A DNA stretch of 64,000 nt, from the NCBI GenBank assembly GCA_021014325.1, contig CM037467.1, positions 14,409,273-14,473,272 on the forward strand, read 5' to 3'. The position numbers were made by a program, and so were the translations under genes. The notes under the pieces are model-generated. The model saw only the letters and a program-made list of their open reading frames with translations, was not told where the DNA came from and searched no databases. This document shows, piece after piece, positions 47,301 through 54,869 of this stretch. The stretch's first letter is position 1; each line of letters begins with the position of its first letter. The DNA comes from Plazaster borealis. Its lineage: Eukaryota > Echinodermata > Asteroidea > Forcipulatida > Labidiasteridae.

Positions 47301-48136
47301 CTTATTTGTATTTCAAAGTAAACAACTGCCATAGTTATTAAAGTCATCTTTTCCTCAAAATAAAGTATTTTAAATTATACATTGTCACCTGCTGGCTTTA
47401 AAAATTAAAATTACGCAACTTCAATTATTTATGGAGTATTATTTGTAAAACTCTTCCTACCCAACTTCTACTACAACATAATTTTTTTAAAGAAGTAACC
47501 ACGGTAACTGTGTTTTGAAGTCAGCTTTTGGGGTGGTTGTTGAAAAAAAAAAAATATTTACCTAGTAATATAATTATAACAGATCTAAATGTTAATGTTT
47601 GGAGAGTTTTTATATAATAAAATATACAAATATTTTTATGAAACTAGGCCTACTGTGCAGTTAAAATGTAGGCCCATCCATGGATGGCAGAAGGCAGAAG
47701 GAACACTGGGGGGGGGGGCAAGCAGTGAGCACCAAACAATGTCAACAGTTGTCATTTATTTTGTTTCAATAAATTTAAACTACAAATTACATTTACATGT
47801 TTGATGTAAAGTTAAAGTTTAAACTTAAGATTGAAAATCAGTTTCATTTAAAAATTAAAAACAAGGAGTTCTCAATCATTTTCTAAAATGATTAAGATTC
47901 AATGAAAAGTGAATGTATTAACGATCAATCAAGGCAACAGAGAGGAGAAAACCTTCCCGTTGGAGTGTCATTTTTATGGGGTCTAATCTAAAACTGATTA
48001 CTCCAAATTCATCAAATTCAACTGTGTTCAAAATACACGGAAAACTTGACCGACAGCCTTTCTGTCAAATTTTGATCTAAAAATTAGCACACAAAACAAT
48101 TTATCTCACCTCGTGATCGAGCTGCTGGATCACCAT
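20357..48136 (-). CDS. ANKRD28: Protein phosphatase 6 regulatory ankyrin repeat subunit (ANKRD28/44/52 family)
   Basis: Twenty-four exons on the minus strand, joined in consistent phase, give 1,023 residues: 48136-48110, 41036-40953, 40193-40044, 39413-39213, 38705-38618, 38118-37976, 36396-36271, 35891-35726, 31494-31380, 31158-31076, 30982-30913, 30753-30544, 30190-30079, 29656-29582, 29021-28820, 28504-28299, 27703-27499, 27012-26925, 26490-26407, 25841-25696, 23073-22991, 22108-22026, 21395-21304 and 20589-20357. The protein is a near-continuous ladder of 33-residue ankyrin repeats (TPLHxAA motifs). Family-specific strings include [62 protein letters not shown] and the C-terminal DSETY. 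Vertebrate relatives (about 990-1,080 residues) scaffold PP6 with SAPS subunits. The start MVIQQLDHE exon is assigned by phase and position. Vertebrates have three paralogues, so the symbol stands for the family. The first intron is 7 kb. No frameshift was seen. Confidence 0.94.
21450..21601. repeat. Palindromic element with 'GGGCTCGATTTCACAAAG' ends (ankyrin-gene intron)
   Basis: It begins GGGCTCGATTTCACAAAG and ends CTTTGTGAAATCGGCCCC, an inverted repeat. Internal arms (AGTTAAGATTGATCGTAACT / AAGATGAATCTTAG) also fold. A partial relative (AAGGCTCGATTTCAGAAAAC) is at 1416-1500. Confidence 0.7.
21815..21905 (+). repeat. tRNA-derived SINE copy (ankyrin-gene intron)
   Basis: A tRNA-like head GGCTAGATAGCTCAGTTG, a GTTAATCCG anticodon region (GTT) and GGTTCAAGTCC B box are followed by the shared tail CAATTTTTCTTTGTTCAA. 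The inverted phrase AGCTATCTAGCCCT at 21789 forms a small hairpin with the head. Confidence 0.7.
22330..22722 (+). mobile_element. Fragment of a non-LTR retrotransposon 3' end
   Basis: Broken plus-strand frames resemble the C-terminal tail of CR1/L2-like reverse transcriptase proteins ([11 protein letters not shown]...LRSAGQSLL, then [18 protein letters not shown]). An untranslated tail containing GCGCTATATATATGTC and an (ATT)n tract follows, typical of non-LTR elements. The fragment is truncated and frame-shifted. Confidence 0.6.
23515..23668. repeat. Palindromic repeat carrying a GATGGCAGCC-like core
   Basis: The blocks CCTTGTATATGACGTCA, CCCTCACTGAGGTCAATG, TTATCATTGGCTG and AGATGGCAGCCAATACAAG occur in the same order at 26588-26742. 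Related copies occur at 60580-60749 and 61709-61880. No ORF. Confidence 0.65.
24480..24705. repeat. Three-copy tandem repeat of ~75 bp (ankyrin-gene intron)
   Basis: The unit ACCAGTGACATTTAACAACC plus CCCTTGCATGTTT and AGTCCTTTCAT recurs about three times. Its two right-hand units are nearly identical and the left one is diverged. Noncoding. Confidence 0.7.
24886..24927 (-). CDS. Candidate 42-nt in-frame cassette exon of the ankyrin gene
   Basis: On the minus strand a good acceptor (TTTCTTGTTCAG) precedes 42 bases that remain open in the phase of the flanking exons (1-1) and end at a consensus donor (TTGG|GTAAGG). It would insert [18 protein letters not shown] residues between exons 25841-25696 and 23073-22991. 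The insert would interrupt an ankyrin helix pair, so optional inclusion seems likelier than constitutive use. Not supported by recalled vertebrate homologues. Confidence 0.3.
25299..25541. repeat. Palindromic element, longer 'GGGCCCAATTTCATGGCTCTGC' variant
   Basis: It starts GGGCCCAATTTCATGGCTCT and ends AGAGCCATCAAACTGGGCC. Interior arms (GCTTACTGCCGAATTC versus GGAATTCCCTGC / TTGCTTACGGC) partly pair. It shares only the termini with the ~190-bp family. Confidence 0.65.
25963..26101. repeat. Dispersed repeat with CCACCATTTT/AAAATGGCGGAC core
   Basis: A second copy of the 7699-7830 repeat. It contains ACTCCCAAAATGGCGGACAG and GTGTAAGTGCGCTGTGCG. It lies in an ankyrin-gene intron. Confidence 0.6.
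26588..26742. repeat. Palindromic repeat with GATGGCGGCAT core
   Basis: Same family as 23515-23668: CCTTGTATTATGATG at the left end and GGCGGCATATGCAAGG at the right end, with a shared CTCATTGAGGT and CTCATTGGCTGATAG interior. Confidence 0.6.
27780..28215. repeat. Composite repeat-rich stretch between ankyrin exons
   Basis: AGTCCAGGCCTGGAATTAAA at the left and GAAATTCCAGGTCGGA at the right are inverted, as are the GTTGCCCTAGTCTTGGCC and GGCCTTGCCCTCT blocks. The middle (CACTATACCAGCCAATAACC) resembles the SINE-like body at 57255-57600. No exon is seen. Confidence 0.45.
29228..29560 (+). repeat. SINE-like repeat body (ankyrin-gene intron)
   Basis: CTAATATAGCGCTTTACAAC at the left and TTTACGTCCCGTCCGAAGG, AAGTGTCTTGCTCAATGACA at the right match the body of the SINE at 18640-18980. 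Confidence 0.6.
31225..31370. repeat. Copy of the TAGGAGGGTTGACTGT repeat
   Basis: It shares AATAGGAGGGTTGACTGT, a TTGCAGGCTGACATAG block and ATCTATCACTCAAA with 3170-3335, and ends with a second TAGGAGGGTTAA unit directly beside an ankyrin exon donor. Confidence 0.55.
31810..32365. repeat. 14-bp GC-rich minisatellite, about 40 units
   Basis: The unit CCCAGTGGCCGAGG (variants CCGGGG, CAGAGGCAAAGG, TGGACAAGG) repeats with a 14-base period in an otherwise AT-rich intron of the ankyrin gene. Because 14 is not a multiple of 3 and the unit lacks stop codons, several frames on both strands remain open for 500-600 bases. These are not genes. Confidence 0.95.
32970..32987 (-). CDS. Candidate 18-nt microexon of the ankyrin gene
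   Basis: On the minus strand, an AACAG acceptor (with a pyrimidine tract upstream) and a consensus donor (GCATG|GTGAGT) enclose 18 bases that fit the 1-1 phase between exons 35891-35726 and 31494-31380. Inclusion inserts six residues, changing the junction to KVLIEHGATVDC. The constitutive junction reads SLIEHSATVDC and preserves the 33-residue ankyrin period. It repeats the end of the preceding exon in meaning (LIEH), which suggests an exon-end duplicate. A second possible acceptor (ACTATAG) would give 24 bases, also in frame. Confidence 0.35.
33499..33863. repeat. Foldback element with ~100-bp inverted arms (ankyrin-gene intron)
   Basis: The left arm (CAATAAGCCATTTGC, GTCTGGTACAATGACTTGC, TTAAATTTGAATTCCTCA, ACAGCTGCTATGTCA) reappears reversed and complemented on the right (TGACATAGCAACTGT, TGAGGAATTCAAATTTAA, GCAAGTCATTGTACCAGAC, GCAAATGGCTTATTG). 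The short centre has no ORF. Confidence 0.85.
35330..35640. repeat. Imperfect repeat of a GAGTTTTATTCTGTGAGTACGAG motif
   Basis: The motif TTCTGTGAGTACGAGTA and variants occur three to four times at roughly 130-bp spacing in an ankyrin-gene intron. Diverged and noncoding. Confidence 0.5.
36807..36982. repeat. Palindromic MITE-like element with GGTGGGTTTCA ends
   Basis: Left end TAGGTGGGTTTCACATGATG and right end TTGAAATCCACCTA are inverted. The inner arms ATCCCACAATCCTCTCTGAA and TTCAGAGAGGATTGTGGGA pair almost perfectly, followed by GCCATCTTTGA/TCAAAGATGG. Confidence 0.85.
37799..37920. repeat. 10-bp tandem repeat (GGATTCTGTA)
   Basis: About twelve units of GGATTCTGTA with TTATG and GTGGG variants abut the donor side of ankyrin exon 38118-37976 (the exon ends 56 bases away). 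A young microsatellite-like expansion. Confidence 0.9.
38798..39169. repeat. Two adjacent 'GGGCCCAATTTCATAGAG' family copies
   Basis: 38798-38976 and 38977-39169 both show the family landmarks (GCTTAAGCAGAAAAT, GGATACCAGTCA, GACATGATACTTTGGCTGG, CAGCTCTATGAA). They lie head-to-tail in one intron; the first copy is the more diverged. Confidence 0.7.
39549..39637 (+). repeat. tRNA-derived SINE copy, degenerate
   Basis: The head GCTCTGTTGGTAGAGCGCC, ATTAGTCCGGAGGTCGCAGG and tail TTTCTTTGTTCAACCC match the SINE at 2046-2190. A box and anticodon stem are decayed, so this is not a functional tRNA. Confidence 0.65.
39708..39909. repeat. Diverged 'GGGCCCAATTTC' family copy
   Basis: GGGCCTGATTTTATGGAGCA start, GTACCAGTTACAGATGGTAT interior and TGCTCAATGAAAGTGGGC end. 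An insertion around 39830-39850 lengthens it. Confidence 0.6.
40430..40935. repeat. Long dispersed repeat, ~500 bp, next to ankyrin exon 41036-40953
   Basis: The blocks GATAAAAAGTGATATCTTTT, CAGTACTTCAAAGTGAAAAG and GCATTATACTATCCAAAGCT recur inverted at 54870-55250, and in part at 60990-61100. A weaker GAAAGCTTA block recurs at 28560-28680. Confidence 0.65.
41219..41298 (+). repeat. tRNA(Leu/Ser)-like SINE head
   Basis: GTCGTGGCCGAGCGGATAAG, CACCGGACTGAAGCTC and a TGTGGGTTTGAATCCCAC T-arm resemble a leucine-type tRNA with long variable arm. The inverted relative at 18888-18973 indicates a SINE head and not an isolated gene. Confidence 0.55.
41323..41510. repeat. 'GGGCCCAATTTCATAGAG' family copy
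   Basis: A near-full-length copy: GGCCCAATTTCATAGAGCTG ... AGCTCTATGAAATTGGGCCC, directly after the tRNA-like SINE head. Confidence 0.8.
43307..43480. repeat. 88-bp tandem duplication, two copies
   Basis: AGATGATGACACCCCAAGAC, GCAACTCCAGATAGATGTAC and GTAGTCAGATGCAATAG occur twice exactly 88 bases apart (starts 43311 and 43399), with a few substitutions. 88 is not a multiple of three and no gene is evident. Confidence 0.85.
44500..44850. repeat. Degenerate minisatellite (~60-75 bp units)
   Basis: Variants of ACCAATGTC, GGACTGTACCACTGGTAA and TTTTAGGGGTGTT recur five or more times with irregular spacing. The decay suggests an old tandem array. Confidence 0.5.
46057..46468. repeat. Nested elements: foldback interrupted by a 'GGGCCCAATTTC' MITE
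   Basis: Outer arms GAGGTTTGCAGAGACACCAT and ATGGTGTCTCTGCAAACCTC, plus inner arms AGAACCAGTGGTTTAACAAC and GTTGTTAAACCACTGGTTCT, define one palindromic element. A full copy of the GGGCCCAATTTCATAGAG family (46236-46429) is inserted in its right arm, with CAG on both sides as a possible 3-bp target duplication. Confidence 0.85.
46830..47165 (+). mobile_element. Non-LTR retrotransposon 3' fragment
   Basis: A short frame reading [19 protein letters not shown] resembles the last residues of CR1/L2-like ORF2 proteins. It is followed by TGCGCCTTGAACACCCAGCA and an (ATT)n-like tail, the usual 3' end of such elements. Confidence 0.55.
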
Positions 48137-48505
48137 GTCGGACAGAGAAAAGACACCTTGTGACATGAAAGACGATTCCGTTTTTAATTTCCTATTAAAA
48201 ATTGATCAAACCCGGCGAAAATTGATCAGAATTGGAGTTCACACACACACAAGACACATGACATTACAGAAAGCGCTGTGTAGAACTGAGCGCACCCTTT
48301 CATCAAACGAGACATTTCATTGGGTGACAGGCTGGGCTTTGGACGCCATTACTGTTTCTTACGAGATCTTCTATTGGCTATTTGGGGGTCAAACGACTTG
48401 TTACTCGGTGAACTCGCTGGAGGTCGCGGGTCATAAAGTCATTCATGCATGCGCGACAGTGACAGGGCATCATCAGCACTCAGCAGGCAGTGTGTGCATG
48501 GAAAG
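48137..48505. promoter_or_regulatory. Presumed bidirectional promoter, ankyrin gene (-) / COASY (+)
   Basis: The two start regions are head-to-head. The ankyrin start codon is at 48136 on the minus strand. A plausible COASY 5' UTR exon ends at a donor (GGAAAG|GTACAA) at 48505. The interval is relatively rich in CG and high-complexity sequence compared with the flanking introns. No TATA box is placed confidently. Confidence 0.5.
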
Positions 48506-49071
48506 GTACAAAATAAACTTAAAATGTTCATGTTTCATTTGCAATATTTGTTCAGTGTATGTTTAACGTTATTTTTGTTTATGCTCATTTGTAGGGCAAC
48601 GTCACTGTTAGGTCGGTATTATTTATTCATGCTCTCCCCATAAAAATACATGTGGTGTGGAGTGGAGGTTTTTGGTCCCGAGAGGGCCGGCGAGGAAGGG
48701 GGTGGGTGTTTTAACTTTAAAGTTTTTTGAGGTGTTGGGTGCCAAGTAGTTCTTGTGTGGGTTTTGTCCTTGCAGATAATCTTATAATAAGATTTTGTTT
48801 TTGGTAGTTTATAATAACGTGCAAATTTGGGTAATATAGTAATACTTTTGAGTAAAAAAGTGGTCAGATTTTCTATTTTTCTGGATTAAATTTTAAAAAA
48901 CAAAGCACTAAAATTCCTCGTCTTTATACTTTGCCTTCTTCAGTTCAGGCATAAGCTTATCATAGATGTTTCATCCAAGCTTAAATGATATATTGTTTAA
49001 CTTTATTCTACATATTGAATCTAAGTTTATTTAACCTTGTATTTGATTTTATAGAAAGAAGTGACACCAAA

Positions 49072-52000
49072 ATGCTACCAAGTTGCAGAGTAGGCCTGCT
49101 CATTCTGACAGCCCCTGTCCACCAGCTCAATGGTCGAATAAGCCCAATTCTTAACTTTGCTGCAACTCGCATTCAAGAAACACTCTATGTCCAACTACAT
49201 CCAGGATTGCAGAGTGATTCTGTTGGACAATATAAACCCAGCATTCTCCCTGTTACACAGGATATTTGTGCAACCATCTCAGCAATCTATTCCAAGTCTG
49301 CTCTGCTGTCTGGTCAAGATGTCCGCATTCTACTCAATAATTTTGGAAACGGGACTGGAGTCGTCGCCCCGCCAAGAATCCTCTCGAGGGAAATTGGGTT
49401 GATAATGACAGACTGTGAGGCAAAGGGGAAACTACGAGGCTTACTTACTTCGTGGTTTGTCTTTCCAACTAATCCTGACCTTGAGGTCATCAGTGAGACT
49501 GTCTGGTCAGGGTCTAAATCCAAACAAACTAATGACACAGGGAAGGATGATTCAAACAGCTCTACCAACGTAGAAACTAAGCTTGTAGACACGTCAGAAG
49601 TTAAGACCTATGGACATGTGGTGCTTGGTGGTACCTTTGATCGCATTCATGTTGGACATAAGATTCTATTGAGTGAATCAGCCATCAGAGCAGAGGATAA
49701 AATAACAATTGGGGTGACTGATGGACCAATGTTACAACGTAAGAAAAAAGTTATCACTAATTTTGGGTTGAACAAAGAATTACTTACTACAGTGGGACTT
49801 GAACCTTGGGCCTACGGATTAATGTGCCGGTGCTCTACCATTTGATCTGAAGTGTGTCCCCCCCCCCACCTTTTTTGTGCGTATCAGTCGCAATTCATAC
49901 GTATCGGCATGCAATTCACATGTATCAACTCGATATGCTAGCTTGTGTATGTGGAGAACGCTGATCTCTAAAAGGTTTTGTTGGTCTGTTTTTATATTTA
50001 ACTCAATAAGGACATGACAAAAGAAAAAAGATGAAGCAAGCATATTTTTAAAGTTTAGTCATTACAAGAGTTTTGTTATGTATTTTATTGTATGTTTTTT
50101 TACATGATTAGGCCTATCACATAATTATCACACTGATCACTATGACAGGTAAGAAGCTACCAGAGTTAATCCAAGCCCTTGATACTCGCATTTCATCGGT
50201 GTGTGATTTCCTCAAAGATGTCAAGCCTCACATACTCCACAGTGACTCGGTCGTCCCAATCACAGACCCCTTTGGACCTAGCATCGTTGACCCAGAGATG
50301 AGTTGCATCTGTGTCAGTGAGGAGACAAGAGGAGGCGGGGATTCCGTCAACAAGAGGAGGAAAGAGAAGGTTCACATATTCACATAATTCTAACATATAA
50401 TCCAAATTATTATTTTTCCTTTGGGCTAAACTGTGCAAATGTTTGTAAACTTTGAGGACTTTCAAGAGATTTTTCAATTTTTCAAATCACAAATTGTTAA
50501 GCTGACACTATCAAAACTTGGTTCCTGTACAAACATTTCATTTCCTTCAATAGTTACCGTAAGTTTATAACACCCCTTACAAAAATTCTGCCTTTTCATT
50601 GGTTTAGAGCGCGTCACATGATATGTCTTAGTTTTACTAGAAACCTGGTGGCCGTGTGATAGTTGTTTGCCATGCAATAGTCAAAAGACTATTACATGGC
50701 GCGCGCGGTACCCAGACGTCTTTTTTACCCACCTCAAACCCAATCAGTTGTGCATCTGTGTATCTGAAATGCGCGTACGAACGTTACGTGTACGAGGATG
50801 ATAAATAGTCTGTTGCGGTGTTATAAAACAAATATTGACTGCTTTTATTCGTGCTATGGTTAAAACTCCGACTCCCTCGGTGATCCCCGGACCGTTCCAT
50901 TTTCCCTCGGCTGCGCCTCTGGAAAATAGAACGCAGTCAATATTTGTATAATAAGGCTGTATCCCGATTGGGGGCTACGGCTATGGCTACGACTGTTGCT
51001 AAGGGTGTCACTAAGGACATCCTATACTTCAATGCATGATGGAGCATTGATCCAGCCATAGCCGTAGCCGCCAATTTGGACACATTCTAATTTATTCCAG
51101 TCCTTAAAGATCTTTTCACCTTTTATGTTAATTAATACAGGGCCTGTGTACACTAGATGTACATGAGATCCCCCTCATTGAAGATATTAACCATGCAGCA
51201 TATGAAGAGACTAAAATCAGCTCCTCCTCTCAGCGTAGTAGGCTTCTTGGCACCCTCTTGAAGTCTCCAGAGGTAAGACGAGACTTGCCGTGTCTCCAGT
51301 TCCGTATTTTAGTTTTATTTAAATGTCCAAACCAACAGCGGATGAACGCTAATGGCAGGAAAGTTCCCTAAAAACCAAACCCAGCCTCCTTTTACATTAA
51401 ATTCACATAGCATCTTCTTGATTATACCATCATCATCATTCGGCATAGACTTGCGTCCGTGGTCGCCTCGTCCTCAGATTGTAAAGGAGCACATTCATGG
51501 AGTCGCTGCCATCACCTGTTCTCTTTCTATCACCACTATTCTAAGCTCTTGCACACTTCTACGACTTGACTTTGTCACAAGTTGGTTACTGTCAAGTTAT
51601 TTTTTTGATTTATAGGCATTATTAAAATATGTTCATACAATGGAAGACTTCGGGAAACAAGGTGGCAACAGACTTAACACGTAAATCTACTTTTTCTTTG
51701 AAATATATGGATGCTCAAACGAAAATCACCTGGTAAGTCTGCTACACCTAGTATCCCAAAGTATCGTATTCTCTTGAAGAACAGAACAATAAGGCCATGT
51801 CAGAATCTGTGGCTACAGCTACTGCTACCACTGTTGCTAAGGGTGTCCTATACTTCATTACATGATTACGCGGCTATCCAGCTGTAGCTGGCCTTAGCCG
51901 CCAATTCGGACATGTCCTAAGGTCTTGCAGTTCCCTTGATCTGTCAATGTTTTGCCTTTGATGATCACAGAGGGAATTTAAGTTTTGAAAATGAGATGAA

Positions 52001-54702
52001 TGTCTATAAATCTTTCCCATACCACTTTTGAAGTTCTTGGAGTATCCTTCTTTTTCTCACAGACAAAGGACTTACCCGTTACTCCTTATGTTATTGGACT
52101 AACTGGAGGCATAGCAAGTGGTAAATCTTCAGTGTGTAGGAGATTAGAAGGACTAGGTGCTGCTGTGATTGACTGTGATAAACTTGGTCACAAGGCATAC
52201 CTCCCTGGTACCCAAGGATTTCGAAGGGTGGTTGCAGAGTTTGGACAAGGTGGGTGTCTACTCTATACTCTCCAGTGTGTCTTGCGTTTGTTCGCACAAC
52301 CTTACAGATCTGGTTTGCGGGATCCTGCTATTGTTGTTCTATTATTCCCTTTTCTAAAGAATTCCTCCATGGGGTCCAAGTTGAACAAAGAAAAACTTTG
52401 TGGGGTCCATTGTTCCATTGTGTAAAAGACCCCCCACAAGGGCCCTTCCTTAAACCTAAACATTGAGACCAGTCAAAGTGTGTGATTCTATTCCAACTGT
52501 GTGCATTGCCAGATTTTACTCTCTGTTCATTCTTTACTTTCCTGTGTTTATTACAGTGTTTTGTTCGCCCTTATATAGCGATGAGGGTGTCTGCTTTTTA
52601 AAAACAAATTGTGTAGTTTTATGCTACATCTGTAGTTGGTACATTTTTGTATTTTTAGGCTGTATTCTATGGATTTTAATGTGATTTTGATGTAGTTTTT
52701 ATTTTTTGTATTTTTATGTAATTTTTTTAAGGAACTTTTAATGTAATTTATGCTTTTGAACATATGTAACATCCTCGGGTAGAGAGGGTGCACTAGAAAT
52801 GTAATTAATCATTATTATTATTATTAACTTGAGGTTCCCCAAAATGTTGAACAAGTTGGGAGACTTCGAATTTGTTATTCTGATGTAATTCTTTCGTTAG
52901 GGATAATAAGCCAATTTTGTTTTATATAATTTTGTTGTGTCAGTGCAAAAAATTTGCATCTCGATTTTGCAAACATTTCGTATCTCACACAAAATACTCT
53001 AAGCGAAAACGTTGAATTCTTGGTGTATACTTGTTTTGTGTGTACATCTGGGCTATTTTAAGCGAGATACAACGTTTTGACAATTTCAAACTTGCGTAAG
53101 TGCTATTTTAGGAGATACATTGTTTTTGCACTGACACAACGATTTATTCTACCTATTAAATAGTTTGCGGGTTGATTTCATCCTGTACAGATGTAGTTGG
53201 ATCAGATGGTAGCATCAACAGACGAGCATTAGGAGCTAAAGTCTTCCAAGATCGCTCTCGTCTTGATCGTCTTAATCAGATTGTGTGGCCAGAGATTGCT
53301 AATATGGCCAAGGAAGAGATAAGGATTCTCGGCAATGGTGGATGTTTAGTTTGTGTCTTGGATGCAGCTGTGTTACTTGAAGCTAGATGGGAGGAATTCT
53401 GTCATGAAGTTTGGTCATGTATTATTCATAAAGATGAAGTAAGTCCCGCCTCCTTTTAGCTTTATTCACATCTAATCTCATTAATTATTCATTAGACTGA
53501 AGCCCTGCCTCCTCTCATCACAAGTATTTCCTACTGCATGATGACCTTACAAGATTGTTAAGTGAGGTATTAGGGTTTAAATAGCGGAATAGAGAAGGGC
53601 TGCTGTGGGATTTAAAAGGGCTGTGTGGTCTTGATCCCAGCGGGCCTGTGGCTGTACATGGAATTATGAACTCTCACCCAGTAACTGCACACGAGGGCCC
53701 ACCCTCCATATCAAATCTTTGGAGAGCGCCCAAGCAGTAACTGAGTGAGAGTTCATAATTCCATGAACAGCCACAGGCCTGCTTAGATACTTCAAAAATG
53801 TTTCGTTAGTTTTTAAAATAATCAATTTTATCTGTTGACATCATCAGGCATTGAAGCGGATCCTTCAGCGAGATCGTTTACCTGAAGAGAAAGCCAAGCA
53901 GAGAATAGAATCTCAGTTGAGTAATCAGGAGAGAGTAGACAACTCTAATCTCATCTTCTGTACTCTCTGGGAACCAGAAATCACTCAGAAACAGGTAGTC
54001 AGTTTGGATTGTATTAGTCTTTCCTGCTTCACTTGTCTAAGATACTCTTTAGTAGGAAGTGACATATTATTTGGTTTTACCCTTACACCGATGTGAAGCA
54101 CTGTATACTCTGTACTTTCCCGAGTCCTGTGAAAAAAAGAAAAAAAATACCCTTCATATTAATCACGTGGGATTCGAACCCACGACCTTTGCCATTCTAG
54201 AGCAGATGTCTTGCCAACTAGACCACTGAGATTCCCCGGTAGCTAGAGGAAGTTACTTTTTTAATTTCTTTTTTATTCAAGAGGGTTTTACAAATGTTAT
54301 GAAAACTGGTCTTTAAGAAACTGGTTGATCTTCTTTGGAACTATGTCCACTTTGGCAAGAGTGGTTTTAACATGCATGATATTCTTCCTACTATTTTCTG
54401 ATTTCCAATTTGTTTTAGCCTTCGGTAAAAAGAGCTAAAAGAAGTTGCCTGAAAAGTCTATAAAAGCCTATATACAATGTACATGTAAATGTAGGTTGGC
54501 CCATGCACTAAATAAATTTTCCTAGTTTTTCCAAGGGCCATCATGCTTGTCTTAGTCAGGGGTCCCTTACGTGTATACTGTGCAGAGTTATCCACTTTTG
54601 TGTTTGTGTTTGATTTCATTTTAGGTAGAGAAAGCTTGGACAAGTCTAATGGACAGATTACCAGAACAGCAGCAGTCAAAACCTGAGCAGCCAAAACTAT
54701 GA
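49072..54702 (+). CDS. COASY: Bifunctional coenzyme A synthase (PPAT + dephospho-CoA kinase)
   Basis: Seven coding exons in phase give 559 residues (human about 564): 49072-49738 (acceptor at 49054), 50149-50369, 51141-51272, 52063-52249, 53191-53438, 53848-53994 and 54625-54702. The nucleotidyltransferase domain carries [12 protein letters not shown] at about residues 186-197 (phosphopantetheine adenylyltransferase signature, (H/T)xGH). The kinase domain carries the P-loop [11 protein letters not shown] at residues 352-362 and VIDCDKLGH just after. Further matches to the family are [34 protein letters not shown] and [16 protein letters not shown]. The enzyme makes the last two steps of CoA synthesis, 4'-phosphopantetheine to dephospho-CoA to CoA, in cytosol/mitochondria. 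The donor at exon 49738 (C|GTAAGAA) and the start of the next exon (GTAAGAAGC) are alike, but phase fixes the junction. A poly(A) signal lies at 54912. Confidence 0.96.
49761..49850 (-). repeat. tRNA-derived SINE copy in COASY intron
   Basis: On the minus strand: tRNA-like head ending near 49850 (GGTAGAGCACCGGCACATTA), then a B-box-like GGTTCAAGTCCCAC and the family tail TTCTTTGTTCAACCCAAAA. Only 22 bases after the upstream exon's donor, so read-through of that exon runs into the SINE. Confidence 0.7.
50953..51091. repeat. Palindromic repeat 'GGCTACGGCTATGGCTAC', copy 1
   Basis: Inverted arms GGGGCTACGGCTATGGCTAC and CCATAGCCGTAGCC enclose GTTGCTAAGGGTGTC. Copies at 51790-51922 and 56037-56147 share the central GTTGCTAAGGGTGT and GCATGAT blocks. 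No ORF. Confidence 0.7.
51790..51922. repeat. Palindromic repeat 'GGCTACAGCTACTGCTACC', copy 2
   Basis: Same family as 50953-51091, with GTTGCTAAGGGTGTCCTATA inside and GCTGGCCTTAGCCGCC plus TTCGGACATGTCCTAAGG at the right. Confidence 0.65.
52440..52835 (+). mobile_element. Retrotransposon 3' tail with (ATT)n
   Basis: AT-rich noncoding sequence ending in CATCCTCGGGTAGAGAGGGT, GCACTAGAAATGTAATTAAT and (ATT)n. This resembles the 3' UTR of a non-LTR element in the COASY intron. Confidence 0.4.
52934..53140. repeat. MITE-like element with GTTGTGTCAGTGCAAAAA ends
   Basis: GTTGTGTCAGTGCAAAAA at the left is the reverse complement of TTTTTGCACTGACACAAC at the right, perfect over 18 bases. The interior is rich in GAGATAC variants. 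No ORF. Confidence 0.85.
53643..53780. repeat. Foldback element with ~45-bp arms (COASY intron)
   Basis: GGCCTGTGGCTGTACATGGA ... ATTATGAACTCTCAC at the left pairs with GTGAGAGTTCATAATTCCAT ... CAGCCACAGGCC at the right. Confidence 0.85.
54163..54240 (-). repeat. tRNA-like sequence, probably SINE-derived
   Basis: On the minus strand the A-box-like GTGGTCTAGTTGG and T-arm GTGGGTTCGAATCCCAC are well preserved, and an anticodon-like loop reads CTAGAAT (AGA). The 3' side continues into A-rich DNA without a clear acceptor stem. A functional tRNA is unlikely but not excluded. Confidence 0.5.
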
Positions 54703-54869
54703 TGGGTGCCGACTAAATATTTGACCCAAAAAATACCTTGTTAACGAACTGTTTCACTGTCACAATTTTACTATTGGTTTGATGGAACAAAACTTCAGCT
54801 CAGATTTATGAGAAATTTTAGGAATCAAAAGAACTGAAATTTTGTATTTTATGACTGTTGCTTATTTAA

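Larger units (their letters stand above)
41511..48109 (-). other. First intron of the ankyrin gene
   Basis: About 7 kb between the start exon and exon 2. It contains a 44-codon minus-strand ORF (42333-42467) in a richer-complexity patch, an 88-bp tandem duplication (43307-43478), a degenerate minisatellite (44500-44850), a nested foldback (46057-46468), a retrotransposon tail (46830-47165) and a C-run (42980-43060). No exon with ankyrin content was seen. Confidence 0.6.

Noticed and set aside
48135..48566. 143-codon plus-strand ORF overlapping the ankyrin start exon
   Set aside because: It lies in the presumed bidirectional promoter, opposite the ankyrin start codon, has no recognisable domain, and is interrupted by the likely COASY 5' UTR donor.
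54163..54240. Possible functional tRNA gene (anticodon AGA) on the minus strand
   Set aside because: T-arm is good but no full acceptor stem or terminator was evident; treated as SINE-derived pending a covariance search.
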